A stretch of DNA of 64,000 nucleotides from Viridibacterium silvisoli (GCF_036017035.1 NZ_JAYXHS010000001.1:1178001-1242000), one strand, 5' to 3'. Positions 50,982-60,806 are shown, numbered from the stretch's first letter. Made by a program: numbers and translations. Notes: generated from the sequence alone by a model not told the origin.

Positions 50982-53900
50982 TCAGCCCGTCGTCATCAGC
51001 GTTGCATTGCCACCGGCTGCGGCTGTGTTGACGCTGAGGCTGCGCTCGACGAGCAGCCACTCCAGTGGCACGGCGGTATCGCCAGGTGGCAGGCCGTGTA
51101 GCGGGAGGATGGCGCCAGGCTGGTCGGCAAGCCGGCGGGCGACTTCGCCGAGAAGTCCTGCATCGCCGTGACACAGTGCGACGTCGGCTGCGCGTGCGGC
51201 GGCCTCGAAGTCGGTGGCCAGCGCGAGATATGCGCGCAGTGCTGGTGGCAGGCGCTGGGCCAGTGTGGCGGCAGGTCCTTCCTTGAGTGCCATGGCATGT
51301 GCGCCAACGGACAGCGTGGCGGCGATCTCGACCAGCAGGTCGCCTTCGTCGGTGGCCAGGCACAGCACCAGTCTGCGTGGCGCCAGGCGATAGGTATTGC
51401 GCTCGCCGGTCGGGCCGCGCAGTTGGCGCGTGTAGTCCAGCAGGCTGCGCTGCGCGAAGTCAGTGCAGAGGGTAGCCAGGCGCGTGTCGCCCACGCTCGC
51501 AGCCCATTCGCGGAACTGCGCCAGCGGTTTGAGCGCAGGCTCGCGCGAGGCATTGGCGCGATTGTCGTCGCGACGGAACACGCTGCTCACGGCAGCGGCG
51601 GGTCGCGCCGACAACAGGCGGTACAGATAGAGCGGGCCGCCCGCTTTGGGGCCGGTGCCGGACAGGCCTTCACCGCCGAAGGGCTGTACGCCGACCACGG
51701 CGCCAACCATGTTGCGATTGACGTACACATTGCCGACCCGGGCATGCTCGACGACGCGTGCGATGGTCTCGTCGATGCGGCTATGTACGCCGAGGGTGAG
51801 GCCGTATCCGGTGGCGTTGATCTGCGTGACGAGTTCGCCGAGGTCTTCACGGCGATAGCGCAGCACGTGCAGCACCGGGCCGAACACTTCGTGCTGCAGA
51901 TCGCTGACGTGCTTCAGTTCGATCAGGGTCGGCATCACGAAGCTGCCGTATGCGCGCTCGTCGCTGACGCTGCGCGCTGCCTGGAAGACCGCCCTGCCGC
52001 CCGCACGCATCTGCTCGATGTGACGCTCGATGCCGGCCTGTGCTTCGGCATCGATCACCGGGCCGATGTCGACATCGAGGCGCTCCGGGCAACCGAGGCG
52101 GTATTCGGCCATGGCGCCGCGCAAGTTTGCCAGCATGTGCTCGGCGACATCCTCCTGCAGGCACAGCAGGCGTAGCGCCGAGCAGCGTTGACCGGCGCTG
52201 TCGAAGGCCGAGGCCATGACGTCGTTGACGACCTGTTCCGTCTGCGCGGAAGAGTCCACGATCATGGCGTTGAGGCCACCGGTTTCGGCAATCAGCGGCA
52301 CATTGCGACCCTGTGCATCGAGCCGGCCGGCGATGCTCTCCTGCAGCAGGCGTGCCACCGCGGTGGAGCCGGTGAACATCACGCCCCGCACGCGCTCATC
52401 GGCGGTCAGCTGCGCGCCGACGGTCTCGCCTGGCCCGGGCAGCAGTTGCAGCACGCCGGCCGGTACGCCGGCTTGCAGCAGGATGCGCACGGCCTCAGCA
52501 GCCACCAGGGGCGTCTGCTCGGCCGGCTTGGCAAGCACGGTGTTGCCGGCCGCCAGCGCAGCTGCGACCTGACCGGTGAAGATGGCTAGCGGGAAATTCC
52601 ACGGGCTGATGCACACCACCGGCCCCAGCGGGTGATGGCTGTCATTGGCGAAATCCGCGTCGATCTGCGCCGCATAGAAGCGCAGGAAGTCGACCGCCTC
52701 GCGCACTTCGCCCACGGCATTCGGCAGGCTCTTGCCCGCCTCGCGCACCAGCAAGCCCATCAGGCGCGGCATCTGCCCTTCCATGCGGCCGGCTGCCTGG
52801 CGCAGGATGCCGGCGCGCAGCGCGGGTGCGATGGCCCGCCACGTCGGCCACGCTTTGACCGAACACTGCAGCGCGGCGCTCACCTCAGCCGTATCGGCAT
52901 CGAGCACATGTCCGACGATGTCGCGGCGATCTGCTGGATTGGTGATGACCTGCCAGGGGGTGCGCTCCGGCATGCTGCAGCCGAGCAGTGGCGCTGCGCG
53001 CCAGTTCGCGTGCGTGCTCTCGAGCAGCGCTGTCGACAGCGCTGCGAGGCTCTGCTCGTTGGCGAGATCCATGCCTGCGGCATTGACACGGCCGTCGCCA
53101 TACAGGGCGGGCGGCAAGGGAATGTCCGGATGCGGCAGGCCCGTTTGTCCTTCCTGTTCGCCGAGGCGCTCGGCGACTTCCAGCGGGTCGGCAACCAGCG
53201 CGTCGAGCGAGCATTCGGGGTCGGCCACGCGATTGACGAAAGAGGTGTTGGCGCCGTTCTCGAGCAGGCGGCGCACGAGGTAGGGCAGCAGCGTTTCGTG
53301 CGTGCCGACAGGTGCGTAGATGCGGCATGGGCGATCGAGTCCGCCTTCCGACGTCGGGCCGATCACCTGTTCGTAGAGCGGCTCGCCCATGCCGTGCAGG
53401 CACTGGAACTCGTACTGACCCGCGTAATAGCGCTGGCCAGCCATGTGATGGATGGCCGCCAGCGTGTGTGCATTGTGGGTGGCGAACTGCGGATAGATCG
53501 CCTCGGGTACGGCGAGCAGCTTGCGTGCGCAGGCCAGATAGGAGATGTCGGTGTAAACCTTGCGCGTGTAGACCGGGTAGCCCTGCATGCCCTGCACCTG
53601 AGCGAGCTTGATCTCGCTGTCCCAGTAGGCGCCCTTGACGAGGCGGATCATCAGGCGGCGACGGCTGCGCCGGGCCAGGTCGATCAGGTGGTCGATGACA
53701 AACGGGCAGCGCTTCTGGTAGGCCTGCACGACAAAGCCGATGCCATTCCAGTCTGCCAGTGCCGGCTCGAAACACAGACGCTCGATGAGATCGAGCGAGA
53801 CCTCCAGGCGGTCGGCCTCCTCGGCGTCGATATTGAGGCCGATGTCGTACTGACGCGCCAGCGTCACCAGCGACAGCAGCCGCGGATACAGCTCGTTCAT

Positions 53901-54797
53901 CGCGCGCTCATGGCGGGCGCGGCCGAAGCGCGGCTGCAGCGCGGAAAGCTTGACCGAGATGCCCGGCCCTGCGTGGATGCCACGCCCGTTCGACGCCTTG
54001 CCGATGGCATGGATGGCCTGTTCGTAGGCCGCGAGGTAGCGCTGCGCGTCCGCATCGGTGAGCGCGGCTTCGCCCAGCATGTCGTAGGAGTAACGGAAGC
54101 CCCGCGCCTCATGCGCAACGCCGTTGGCGAGCGCCTCGACGATGGTCTCGCCGGTGACGAATTGCTCGCCCATCAGGCGCATGGCCATGTCCACACCCTT
54201 GCGTACGAGGGGCTCACCGCTCTTGCCAATGATGCGGTTGAGCGACGCGCCGAGACCCGCCTCGTTATGGGTGGCAACCAGCTTGCCGGTCAGCAGCAGG
54301 CCCCAGGTCGCCGCGTTGACGAAGAGCGAGCTGCTGTGTCCGAGATGTGTCTGCCAGTTGCTGCCACCGATCTTGTCGCGGATCAGCGCGTCGCGCGTGG
54401 CGGCGTCGGGAATGCGCAGCAAGGCCTCGGCGAGACACATCAGCGCAATGCCTTCCTGCGAGGACAGCGAGAACTCCTGCAGCAACCCCTGCACCATGCC
54501 GGAACGGAAACCGCCGCTCTTGTGCTTGCGCAATCTCTCGGTGAGCTGGCGCGCCAGGCGCTGGACCGGTAGGCGCATGTCCTCGGGCAGACGCGCCAGA
54601 TCTGCCAGCATGGGGATCATTTCGGGTTCGGGGCGTCGCCAGGCGAAGGTGATGGCGGCGCGCAATGCCGATTGCGGCAACACCGACGCGGCGAAATCGC
54701 GGAAGACCTCTGGCTGCGAGGCGGCCTTGTTGCCAGCCTCGTCCGCGCCCTGACGGGCTGCGTCGTCAAGTCCTGCGCCGGGTGTCGTCGTTGCCAT
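50982..54797 (-). CDS. putA: Bifunctional proline dehydrogenase/P5C dehydrogenase PutA (no RHH domain)
   Basis: PutA oxidises proline to glutamate in two steps. The 1271-residue protein has a FAD proline dehydrogenase domain (about 170-470: GISVKLSALQPRF, DAEEADRLEVSLDLIERL, RLVKGAYWDSEIKLAQ, YEFQCLHGMGEPLYE) and a P5C dehydrogenase domain (about 555-1030) with ISPWNFPLAIFTGQ and the catalytic Cys in FDSAGQRCSALR, then a C-terminal ALDH-superfamily-like domain. No ribbon-helix-helix DNA-binding domain precedes the core, so it cannot repress its own gene like E. coli PutA. The ATG at 54797 has GAGG 8 bases upstream. Confidence 0.95.
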   Translation of the reverse strand: MATTTPGAGLDDAARQGADEAGNKAASQPEVFRDFAASVLPQSALRAAITFAWRRPEPEMIPMLADLARLPEDMRLPVQRLARQLTERLRKHKSGGFRSGMVQGLLQEFSLSSQEGIALMCLAEALLRIPDAATRDALIRDKIGGSNWQTHLGHSSSLFVNAATWGLLLTGKLVATHNEAGLGASLNRIIGKSGEPLVRKGVDMAMRLMGEQFVTGETIVEALANGVAHEARGFRYSYDMLGEAALTDADAQRYLAAYEQAIHAIGKASNGRGIHAGPGISVKLSALQPRFGRARHERAMNELYPRLLSLVTLARQYDIGLNIDAEEADRLEVSLDLIERLCFEPALADWNGIGFVVQAYQKRCPFVIDHLIDLARRSRRRLMIRLVKGAYWDSEIKLAQVQGMQGYPVYTRKVYTDISYLACARKLLAVPEAIYPQFATHNAHTLAAIHHMAGQRYYAGQYEFQCLHGMGEPLYEQVIGPTSEGGLDRPCRIYAPVGTHETLLPYLVRRLLENGANTSFVNRVADPECSLDALVADPLEVAERLGEQEGQTGLPHPDIPLPPALYGDGRVNAAGMDLANEQSLAALSTALLESTHANWRAAPLLGCSMPERTPWQVITNPADRRDIVGHVLDADTAEVSAALQCSVKAWPTWRAIAPALRAGILRQAAGRMEGQMPRLMGLLVREAGKSLPNAVGEVREAVDFLRFYAAQIDADFANDSHHPLGPVVCISPWNFPLAIFTGQVAAALAAGNTVLAKPAEQTPLVAAEAVRILLQAGVPAGVLQLLPGPGETVGAQLTADERVRGVMFTGSTAVARLLQESIAGRLDAQGRNVPLIAETGGLNAMIVDSSAQTEQVVNDVMASAFDSAGQRCSALRLLCLQEDVAEHMLANLRGAMAEYRLGCPERLDVDIGPVIDAEAQAGIERHIEQMRAGGRAVFQAARSVSDERAYGSFVMPTLIELKHVSDLQHEVFGPVLHVLRYRREDLGELVTQINATGYGLTLGVHSRIDETIARVVEHARVGNVYVNRNMVGAVVGVQPFGGEGLSGTGPKAGGPLYLYRLLSARPAAAVSSVFRRDDNRANASREPALKPLAQFREWAASVGDTRLATLCTDFAQRSLLDYTRQLRGPTGERNTYRLAPRRLVLCLATDEGDLLVEIAATLSVGAHAMALKEGPAATLAQRLPPALRAYLALATDFEAAARAADVALCHGDAGLLGEVARRLADQPGAILPLHGLPPGDTAVPLEWLLVERSLSVNTAAAGGNATLMTTG

Positions 54798-54907
54798 CGC
54801 ATGCATCCTCGAGCGGTCCCTGATTCCCTGAGACTGCAAACGAGTTTACTGAGCGCCTGATCGGGGAGCAAGCCGCCGCAGTCGCCCGGGCGTGCTGCAA
54901 GGCGTGA

Positions 54908-55231
54908 TCAGATCAACGCAAACAGCGCGCTGATGACGATGTCCTGCAGGCCGGTCGCGAGGCGCTGCGCGCTGGCCTTGGCCTCGACCTTGAGCTTGAT
55001 GACCTCCAGCTGTGTCAGCACCTCCATTTTCCTGACGAGCAGCTTGTAGCCCTTTGGCGTGAGATCGCCATCGGCCAGCATATTGGTCCAGCGCTCGAAG
55101 TTCTCCGCCTGCAGCCGGACGAAATCGGACTTGTCCTTCTTTGCCGTGGCAATCAGCGTCTTCAGCTCATCCTTTGCCAGCTTGCCGCTGGCATCCGCGA
55201 TGCCGTCGATGAAATCGGTGAACTTGCTCAT
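54908..55231 (-). CDS. Small helical protein of unknown function
   Basis: The 107-residue protein is all-helical with many Lys and Glu (MSKFTDFIDGIADASGKL..., KKDKSDFVRLQAENFERW) and a hydrophobic last helix (GLQDIVISALFALI). It has GAGGGAGAC upstream and lies 10 bases after the preceding gene, so the two are co-transcribed. The amphipathic C-terminus may bind membrane. Not recognised. Confidence 0.7.
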   Translation of the reverse strand: MSKFTDFIDGIADASGKLAKDELKTLIATAKKDKSDFVRLQAENFERWTNMLADGDLTPKGYKLLVRKMEVLTQLEVIKLKVEAKASAQRLATGLQDIVISALFALI

Positions 55232-55241
55232 GATGTCTCCC

Positions 55242-55724
55242 TCACGGTGCCTGGCGCCTGTCCTTGTTCTTCGCATTCTCGCTGGCGATGACGATGTCGA
55301 ACGCCTGTTCGAGCACGATGGCCGCCTCGCTGAAGTACCTCTTGCCCAGCGTGCCCGGCCCGTTCTCGCGATAGGTGCTTACGTCCTCCTTGAACAGATC
55401 GAGGATCCTGGTGAGCTGGGCTGTCGTATCGCGATTGTCCGCACCCTTGCCGCGCTCGTATTCGTACGCCTTGCGCAGACTCAGGCTTACCTCGTCAATG
55501 CGTGCCTCGTTCGCCTTCACCGGCTTGCTGTCGAAGCTCTCGAGCAGTACGGCGGTCTCGGCTTTCAGGCTCGTCAGGTGGGCGTAGGTGCCTGCGTCGT
55601 AGCGGGACACGGGAATGGCGACGCAGGCCGCCATGACCGCCAGACTCAACCATGCCAGCAGGGCGCGGAAGGGACGCAATCTGGTGGCCCCTGCATGGCT
55701 GACATACGCTGTGGATGCTTGCAT
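55242..55724 (-). CDS. Membrane-anchored or lipoprotein-like protein of unknown function
   Basis: The 160-residue protein has an N-terminal hydrophobic segment (FRALLAWLSLAVMAACVAI) with a lipobox-like AAC, then a helical, charged domain (KAETAVLLESFDSKPVKANE, LSLRKAYEYERGKGADN, LTRILDLFKEDVSTY). The ATG at 55724 has AAAGGGGAAAC. Its upstream region holds the third copy of the bipartite motif and a perfect 16-bp palindrome. Not recognised. Confidence 0.7.
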   Translation of the reverse strand: MQASTAYVSHAGATRLRPFRALLAWLSLAVMAACVAIPVSRYDAGTYAHLTSLKAETAVLLESFDSKPVKANEARIDEVSLSLRKAYEYERGKGADNRDTTAQLTRILDLFKEDVSTYRENGPGTLGKRYFSEAAIVLEQAFDIVIASENAKNKDRRQAP

Positions 55725-55758
55725 TGTTTCCCCTTTGAGAGCGCCTGCACGATCCGGA

Positions 55759-55774
55759 CACATGCCGGCATGTG
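55759..55774. promoter_or_regulatory. Perfect 16-bp palindrome CACATGCCGGCATGTG
   Basis: It lies between motif site C and the start of the 160-residue protein, near where transcription should begin, and may be an operator. Confidence 0.4.
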
Positions 55775-55779
55775 ACTTC

Positions 55780-55822
55780 AGGATAGGGCGGCCGCCGCCA
55801 GGGGGCGCCGGTACCTAAGGGC
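55780..55822 (-). promoter_or_regulatory. Shared bipartite motif, site C
   Basis: GCCCTTAGGTAC, 24 bases, CTATCCTGAAGTC on the minus strand; CTAT lies 59 bases before the ATG at 55724. The intervening 24 bases differ from sites A and B, so only the two boxes are conserved. Confidence 0.6.
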
Positions 55823-56001
55823 AGACCTGCGTTGCCGGCGCAGCGTGTAAGGCGCGCCGCAGCGGTGGCGGAATTGACCATTTGCCAGCATCGCAGGGCG
55901 TAACGCCCGACAGGGCGCGCAGCGAGTGCCCGCCTCGATCCCGCGTCATGGGCACGTGGCTTGCGAGAAGCTGGGCTCCATTTCCCGAGTTCGAGCCCGT
56001 C

Positions 56002-58545
56002 ATGAATCCCTCCGTGCGCGCCTTCTTGCGACAGACTTTGCGAGTCACCCTGGCGGCGGCCTTCACGGTCTGTGCAATTGCTGTTGTCTACGTGCTGGTG
56101 CTGATTCCCGGCCTACCCGGTGTCGATCAGTTGCATGAGGCACGCAATGCGCAGCCGAGCGTGCTGCTGGCCCTCGACGGCACGCCCATCGCCAGCTTCA
56201 GCCAGAAGCAGCAGAAACGCGTGACGCTGGCAGAGGTGTCGCCGCATGTCGTGGCGGCCCTGCTGGCGACCGAGGATCGCCGCTTCTACGACCATCACGG
56301 CCTGGATCTGCGCCGTACCGTCTCGGCCGTCGGTCACACCCTGACCGGCGACATGCAGGGCGGCTCGACGATCACGCAGCAACTCGCCCGCAACCTCTTT
56401 CCTGAAGAGATCGGGCGGGCACGCACCCTCAACCGCAAGGTGCGCGAACTCATCACGGCACTGCGCATCGAGCGCGCCTATACGAAGGACCAGATCCTCG
56501 AGACCTATCTCAATACCGTGCCCTTCCTCTACAACGTGGTCGGCATCGAGATGGCAGCGCATACTTACTACGACAAGCCGGCAGCGGATCTCGACGTGCT
56601 CGAGAGCGCCACCTTGATCGGCATGCTCAAGGGTGCGAGTTACTACAACCCGGTGACCAATCCCGAGCGCGCGCAGCGGCGGCGCAATGTCGTGCTGGGC
56701 CAGATGGTGAAGTACGACAGCCTGCCTGCAGCGGACCGCGCGGTGATGAAGGACAAACCGCTGAACATCCGCTTCAGCCGACCCAACGACATCACCGGCG
56801 TTGCACCACACTTCGCCACGCACGTACGCAAATGGCTGGTCGAGTGGGCCGACCAGCAAGACCTCAACCTGTATCGCGATGGCCTCGTTATCCAGACGAC
56901 GATAGACCTGAGGCTGCAGGAAGCCGCGACCAATGCCGTCGAGCGTCAGGCGCAGGCGCTGCAGGCCATCGCCGACGTGGAGTGGAGCCAGAGCGCCACG
57001 CCGCAGTCGAGCGCCACGGCGAGCTACGTCAGCATGCGTCGCAAGGTCGAGCCCTTCCGCCACTTCTGGCGCACGCATCCCGAGCTGCAGGCCGCCTTCC
57101 TGCGCGAGACACCGGAGTATCGCCAGGCGATTGCCGACGGCGCGACGCCGGCTGCCGCCATCGAGACGCTATCGCGCGACGACAAGCTGCTGGCAGCCGT
57201 ACGCGCGGGCAAGACGCGCCTCGAGGCGGGCTTCCTGGCCATGGATCCGCGCTCCGGCGAAGTCCGTGCCTGGGTTGGCAGCCGTGACTTCAGTACCGAC
57301 CAGTACGACCACGTCATACAGGCAGAGCGTCAGCCAGGCTCGACCTTCAAGCCCTTCGTATATGGCGCGGCGCTCGAGCGTGGCATGACGCCTGACAGGC
57401 AGTACGAGGACAAGACGATCGAATATCGCGCGGTCGACGGCTCGGTGTGGCGCCCGACCGACATGGATGGCTCGACGGGCGAGCAGATGAGCCTGCGTGA
57501 AGGCCTGATCCATTCGAAGAATACGATTACCGCGCAAGTCATGCAGGACGTCGGCGTGCAGTCCGTCGTCAGACTCGCGCAGTCGCTGGGCGTGAATCAG
57601 AGCAAGCTCGATCCGGTACCCTCGCTGGCGCTGGGTACCAGCCCGGTGACCCTGATGGAAATGGTGACGGCATACTCGACCATTGCCGACCAGGGGAAGT
57701 ATCACAAGCCGGTGTTCATCCGCTCCATCGCCGACCGCCACGGCAAGGTTCTGGCCGAGTTCGGCCACCCTGCCGGCAGCACGGGGGATGCAGGCACGGG
57801 TACGCAAGTGATGTCGCAGAACGCGGCGCTCGAACTCATCGACATGATGCGTGGCGTGGTCAATCGTGGCACCGGCACGGCAGTGAAGACGCGCTTCGGT
57901 GTCGTCGCCGACATCGCTGGCAAGACCGGCACGACGCAGAACAATACTGACGGCTGGTTCATCCTCATGCACCCCGATCTCGTCGCCGGTGCCTGGGTCG
58001 GCTTCAACGATCAACGCGTCACCATGCGCAGCAACTACTGGGGGCAAGGCGGGCACAACGCCATCCTCATCGTCGGCGACTTCTTCAGCAACTCGATGAA
58101 GCGCCGAATCGTCGACGCCAAGGCGCAATTCCCGGCCGCGCCGAGTTCAAGCTTGCTGGCGCGCTACGAAGTCCAGCAACAGGATTGGGAGAACGAGGCG
58201 GGTGCCGTTGTGGATGGCACTCCGCCCGCCGACACTGCAACCCATGCGCCGGCCAATGTGATCATCCGCGGTGATGCCAATGGTGTCGTCATCGAGAACG
58301 TGCGCGACGGCAATGTCAGCGTGACGCCGGTGGGCGAGCCGCGGCCCGCGAGGAGCGCGGAGGAGCTGGAGAAGGTCCTCGGTGGCATGGGGCGCGATCC
58401 TGCCTCGGGCGCCAACGCGCCTGCGCCGCGCCCGGCAGCGACACCCGCCAATATGCCGGCCTCCGTTCCCCGCATAGAGACACGGCCAGCGGCCCGCACG
58501 GATGGCGTGACGCTCCGATCTGTAGCCTGGGTGTTGCAGGCCTGA
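56002..58545 (+). CDS. Class A penicillin-binding protein (transglycosylase/transpeptidase)
   Basis: The 847-residue protein has one N-terminal membrane helix (about 15-36), a GT51 transglycosylase domain with catalytic Glu in LLATEDRRFYDHHGLD and GGSTITQQLARNLF, and a transpeptidase domain with Ser in GSTFKPFVYG, SKN and KTGTT. It polymerises and cross-links peptidoglycan in the periplasm. The long insert before the transpeptidase and the Pro/Ala-rich tail (last ~100 residues) differ from PBP1a/1b. The ATG at 56002 starts just before the helix. It is convergent with the GGDEF gene (1 base between stops). Confidence 0.9.
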   Translation: MNPSVRAFLRQTLRVTLAAAFTVCAIAVVYVLVLIPGLPGVDQLHEARNAQPSVLLALDGTPIASFSQKQQKRVTLAEVSPHVVAALLATEDRRFYDHHGLDLRRTVSAVGHTLTGDMQGGSTITQQLARNLFPEEIGRARTLNRKVRELITALRIERAYTKDQILETYLNTVPFLYNVVGIEMAAHTYYDKPAADLDVLESATLIGMLKGASYYNPVTNPERAQRRRNVVLGQMVKYDSLPAADRAVMKDKPLNIRFSRPNDITGVAPHFATHVRKWLVEWADQQDLNLYRDGLVIQTTIDLRLQEAATNAVERQAQALQAIADVEWSQSATPQSSATASYVSMRRKVEPFRHFWRTHPELQAAFLRETPEYRQAIADGATPAAAIETLSRDDKLLAAVRAGKTRLEAGFLAMDPRSGEVRAWVGSRDFSTDQYDHVIQAERQPGSTFKPFVYGAALERGMTPDRQYEDKTIEYRAVDGSVWRPTDMDGSTGEQMSLREGLIHSKNTITAQVMQDVGVQSVVRLAQSLGVNQSKLDPVPSLALGTSPVTLMEMVTAYSTIADQGKYHKPVFIRSIADRHGKVLAEFGHPAGSTGDAGTGTQVMSQNAALELIDMMRGVVNRGTGTAVKTRFGVVADIAGKTGTTQNNTDGWFILMHPDLVAGAWVGFNDQRVTMRSNYWGQGGHNAILIVGDFFSNSMKRRIVDAKAQFPAAPSSSLLARYEVQQQDWENEAGAVVDGTPPADTATHAPANVIIRGDANGVVIENVRDGNVSVTPVGEPRPARSAEELEKVLGGMGRDPASGANAPAPRPAATPANMPASVPRIETRPAARTDGVTLRSVAWVLQA

Positions 58546-58546
58546 A

Positions 58547-60043
58547 TCAGGCCGACAGGAAGCGGTTGCGGCCAGCGCCCTTGGCGGTATAAAGCGCCTT
58601 GTCGGCACGGGCCAGGCATTCGCCGAGGGCCTCGTTGTCATGCTTCTGCGCGATGCCGCCGCTGATGGTGATGGTCAGCGCGTGGCCGCGCACTTCGACG
58701 GGGGCTGCTGAAAAAGCTTCACGCAAACGCTCTGCCGCGGCGATGGCCATCGGTAGCTCGGTGAGCGGCAGCAGCACGATGAATTCCTCCCCACCCCAGC
58801 GACAGGGCAGGTCTTCGCTGCGCAGATGGGTCTTGAGGCGGTTTGCAACTTCTTGCAGGACCAGGTCGCCGATGGCGTGGCCGTGCTCGTCATTGACGTG
58901 CTTGAAGTGATCGATGTCGAAGAGGATCAGCGCCAGCGGACTGCCATGACGGTTGGCAATGCTCACGAGGCGCTCGCTTTCCTGCAGGAAGTGGCGCCGG
59001 TTCGGCAAGCCGGTCAGTTCGTCTTCGAGCGCCAGGCGCGCCAGTTTGGCCTCTGCCACCTTCCAGCGCGTGATGTCGAGATGGGCCACGACGATCAGCG
59101 GCCTGCCATCCATGTCATTGCAGGGCCGCTTGCTGACGAGACGGAAGCGCGCCTCGCCGGTGAGAGGCACGATGTGACGTTGCTCCTTGTCGAATGTTTC
59201 TCCATTCAGAACGGCAGCATCTTCGCTGGCGACGTCCTTCGACAATTCGGGATTGAGTGCCACGGCCGTCGCGAGCTTGCCGACGATGGCCTCCGGCCTG
59301 TGGCTGCGGTCGCGTGCGTAAGCCTCATTGACCATCACCAGCCGGCCTTCGCCATCCTTGATGTAGAACGGGTCGGGGATGACGTCCAGCACGCGCTGGA
59401 TGAAATCCTGGTTGCGCTGGCGCAGCAGCTTTTCGCGCTCGAGTGCCTGTTGCAACTCGCGTTCGGCCTGGCGCCATTGCGTCGTGTCGAAGCGCGCGCA
59501 CACGATGACGGAATTGCCTTCCGCGTCCGTGCAGTGGCCCTTGGCAATGACACTGAAACGCTCGCGGGCGGTGGCCTCCTCGCTGACGCATTCTTCCTTG
59601 TAGATCTGCTCGCCAGCCAGCACCCGGGCATCTTCCTCGAGCGTCAGGCGGCTGCGTTCCGGATCGGGCATCTGGTCGACAGAGCGGGTGCCAACCACTG
59701 CCTCGCAAGGTTGCCCCCAGCGTTCGGCCTGCGCGCGGTTCACGATGATGACGCGACTGTCCGCATCCTTGACGTAGATGGGCATGGGCACCACGTCGAG
59801 CAGGCGCTGGATGAATTGCCGTGTGGCCTCATGCTGTTCCTGCTCGTTGCTGAGGCGTGCCGCCAGATGGACGGCGGAACTCTCCCGTGTGCTACTGCGG
59901 TGGCGTAGTACGACGAGGGGCAAGGTGGCGGAGAGGATGCCAAGCGGCAGGGCGATCCAGACATTTCCGGTGAGCAACCACGCCCCTGCGCCGGGCACCA
60001 GCCCCGCAAGGGAAAAAAGCATGTCTGCCAGCCAGAATCGCAC
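58547..60043 (-). CDS. Diguanylate cyclase with two PAS domains
   Basis: The 498-residue protein has two N-terminal membrane helices (about 7-45), two PAS/PAC domains (about 77-195 and 210-330; MPIYVKDADSRVIIVNRA, DPFYIKDGEGRLVMVNEAY) and a GGDEF domain with active site GGEEF and the I-site RSED five residues ahead, so it should make cyclic di-GMP under product feedback. The two PAS domains are alike and probably duplicated. Signal unknown. Confidence 0.93.
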   Translation of the reverse strand: MRFWLADMLFSLAGLVPGAGAWLLTGNVWIALPLGILSATLPLVVLRHRSSTRESSAVHLAARLSNEQEQHEATRQFIQRLLDVVPMPIYVKDADSRVIIVNRAQAERWGQPCEAVVGTRSVDQMPDPERSRLTLEEDARVLAGEQIYKEECVSEEATARERFSVIAKGHCTDAEGNSVIVCARFDTTQWRQAERELQQALEREKLLRQRNQDFIQRVLDVIPDPFYIKDGEGRLVMVNEAYARDRSHRPEAIVGKLATAVALNPELSKDVASEDAAVLNGETFDKEQRHIVPLTGEARFRLVSKRPCNDMDGRPLIVVAHLDITRWKVAEAKLARLALEDELTGLPNRRHFLQESERLVSIANRHGSPLALILFDIDHFKHVNDEHGHAIGDLVLQEVANRLKTHLRSEDLPCRWGGEEFIVLLPLTELPMAIAAAERLREAFSAAPVEVRGHALTITISGGIAQKHDNEALGECLARADKALYTAKGAGRNRFLSA

Positions 60044-60206
60044 CGTGTCTCCTTCTTGTTGTCATGCATAGTCTAACGGCATGACCGGAAACACGCTTGA
60101 TTGAGGAGTGCGGCGCGTCACGGGGAATTGCGTCGAAGGCGGGACGAAGTCACATGTGCCCGGTGCCAGTGTCGCTGCGAGCGCCCTTGACGCAATGCGG
60201 CAGTGC

Positions 60207-60806
60207 TCAGAAAGACGAACCCGGCCCTTGCAGGAACAGGATTTCCTCGGCCGTCGAGGCTCGCCCGAGTATTGCGTTACGGTGAGGGAAACGGCCGAAG
60301 CGTTCGATGATGGTGCGGTGCTGCCGCGCGAAATCGAGATAGCCTGCAAAGTCCTCGCGTTGCGCGGGCGGCAAAGCGTCGCACAGGTCGGCATAGCGTG
60401 CGACGGCCTCGTGCTGCTCGTCCAGCGACTCCGCATGCTCGAGCGGCAGATAGAAGAACACCCGCTCTATCGGGCGTAGCCGCCTGTCATCTCCCGCCTG
60501 CAGGCCTGCCTTGCACCACGCTCGCGCCTGCTCGTCGAAAGCAAAAGATTGCGGCGTGCCGCGATGGATATTGCGCGAGAACTGGTCGCACAGCAGGATC
60601 AGCGCCAGGCGCCCGCGCGGCTTGCCCAGCCAGTCATCCAGCGCACCTGCTGCGGCCAGTGGCAGGAAAGACGCGAAACGTTCGCGCATCAGCTGGTCCG
60701 TCGCTCCATCCTTGGCCCACCACAGCGCGGATTTTTCCTTGGCGACGAGGGCATCGTCGACGCTACTCCCAAACCAGAAATCGAGAATGCTGTCCGTGGT
60801 TTCCAT
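60207..60806 (-). CDS. DUF924 family protein
   Basis: The 199-residue protein is a DUF924 member: ILDFWFGSSVDDALVAKEKSAL-like start, LILLCDQFSRNIHRGT, RVFFYLPLEHAESLDEQ, FGRFPHRNAILGR. It is helical and TPR-like by prediction; function unknown. Two starts are possible (60812 and 60806); the second is better spaced from GAGG. Confidence 0.88.
   Translation of the reverse strand: METTDSILDFWFGSSVDDALVAKEKSALWWAKDGATDQLMRERFASFLPLAAAGALDDWLGKPRGRLALILLCDQFSRNIHRGTPQSFAFDEQARAWCKAGLQAGDDRRLRPIERVFFYLPLEHAESLDEQHEAVARYADLCDALPPAQREDFAGYLDFARQHRTIIERFGRFPHRNAILGRASTAEEILFLQGPGSSF

Noticed and set aside
52632..54572. Plus-strand frame of 646 codons within putA
   Set aside because: Antisense to the well-conserved PutA domains; no motif of its own.
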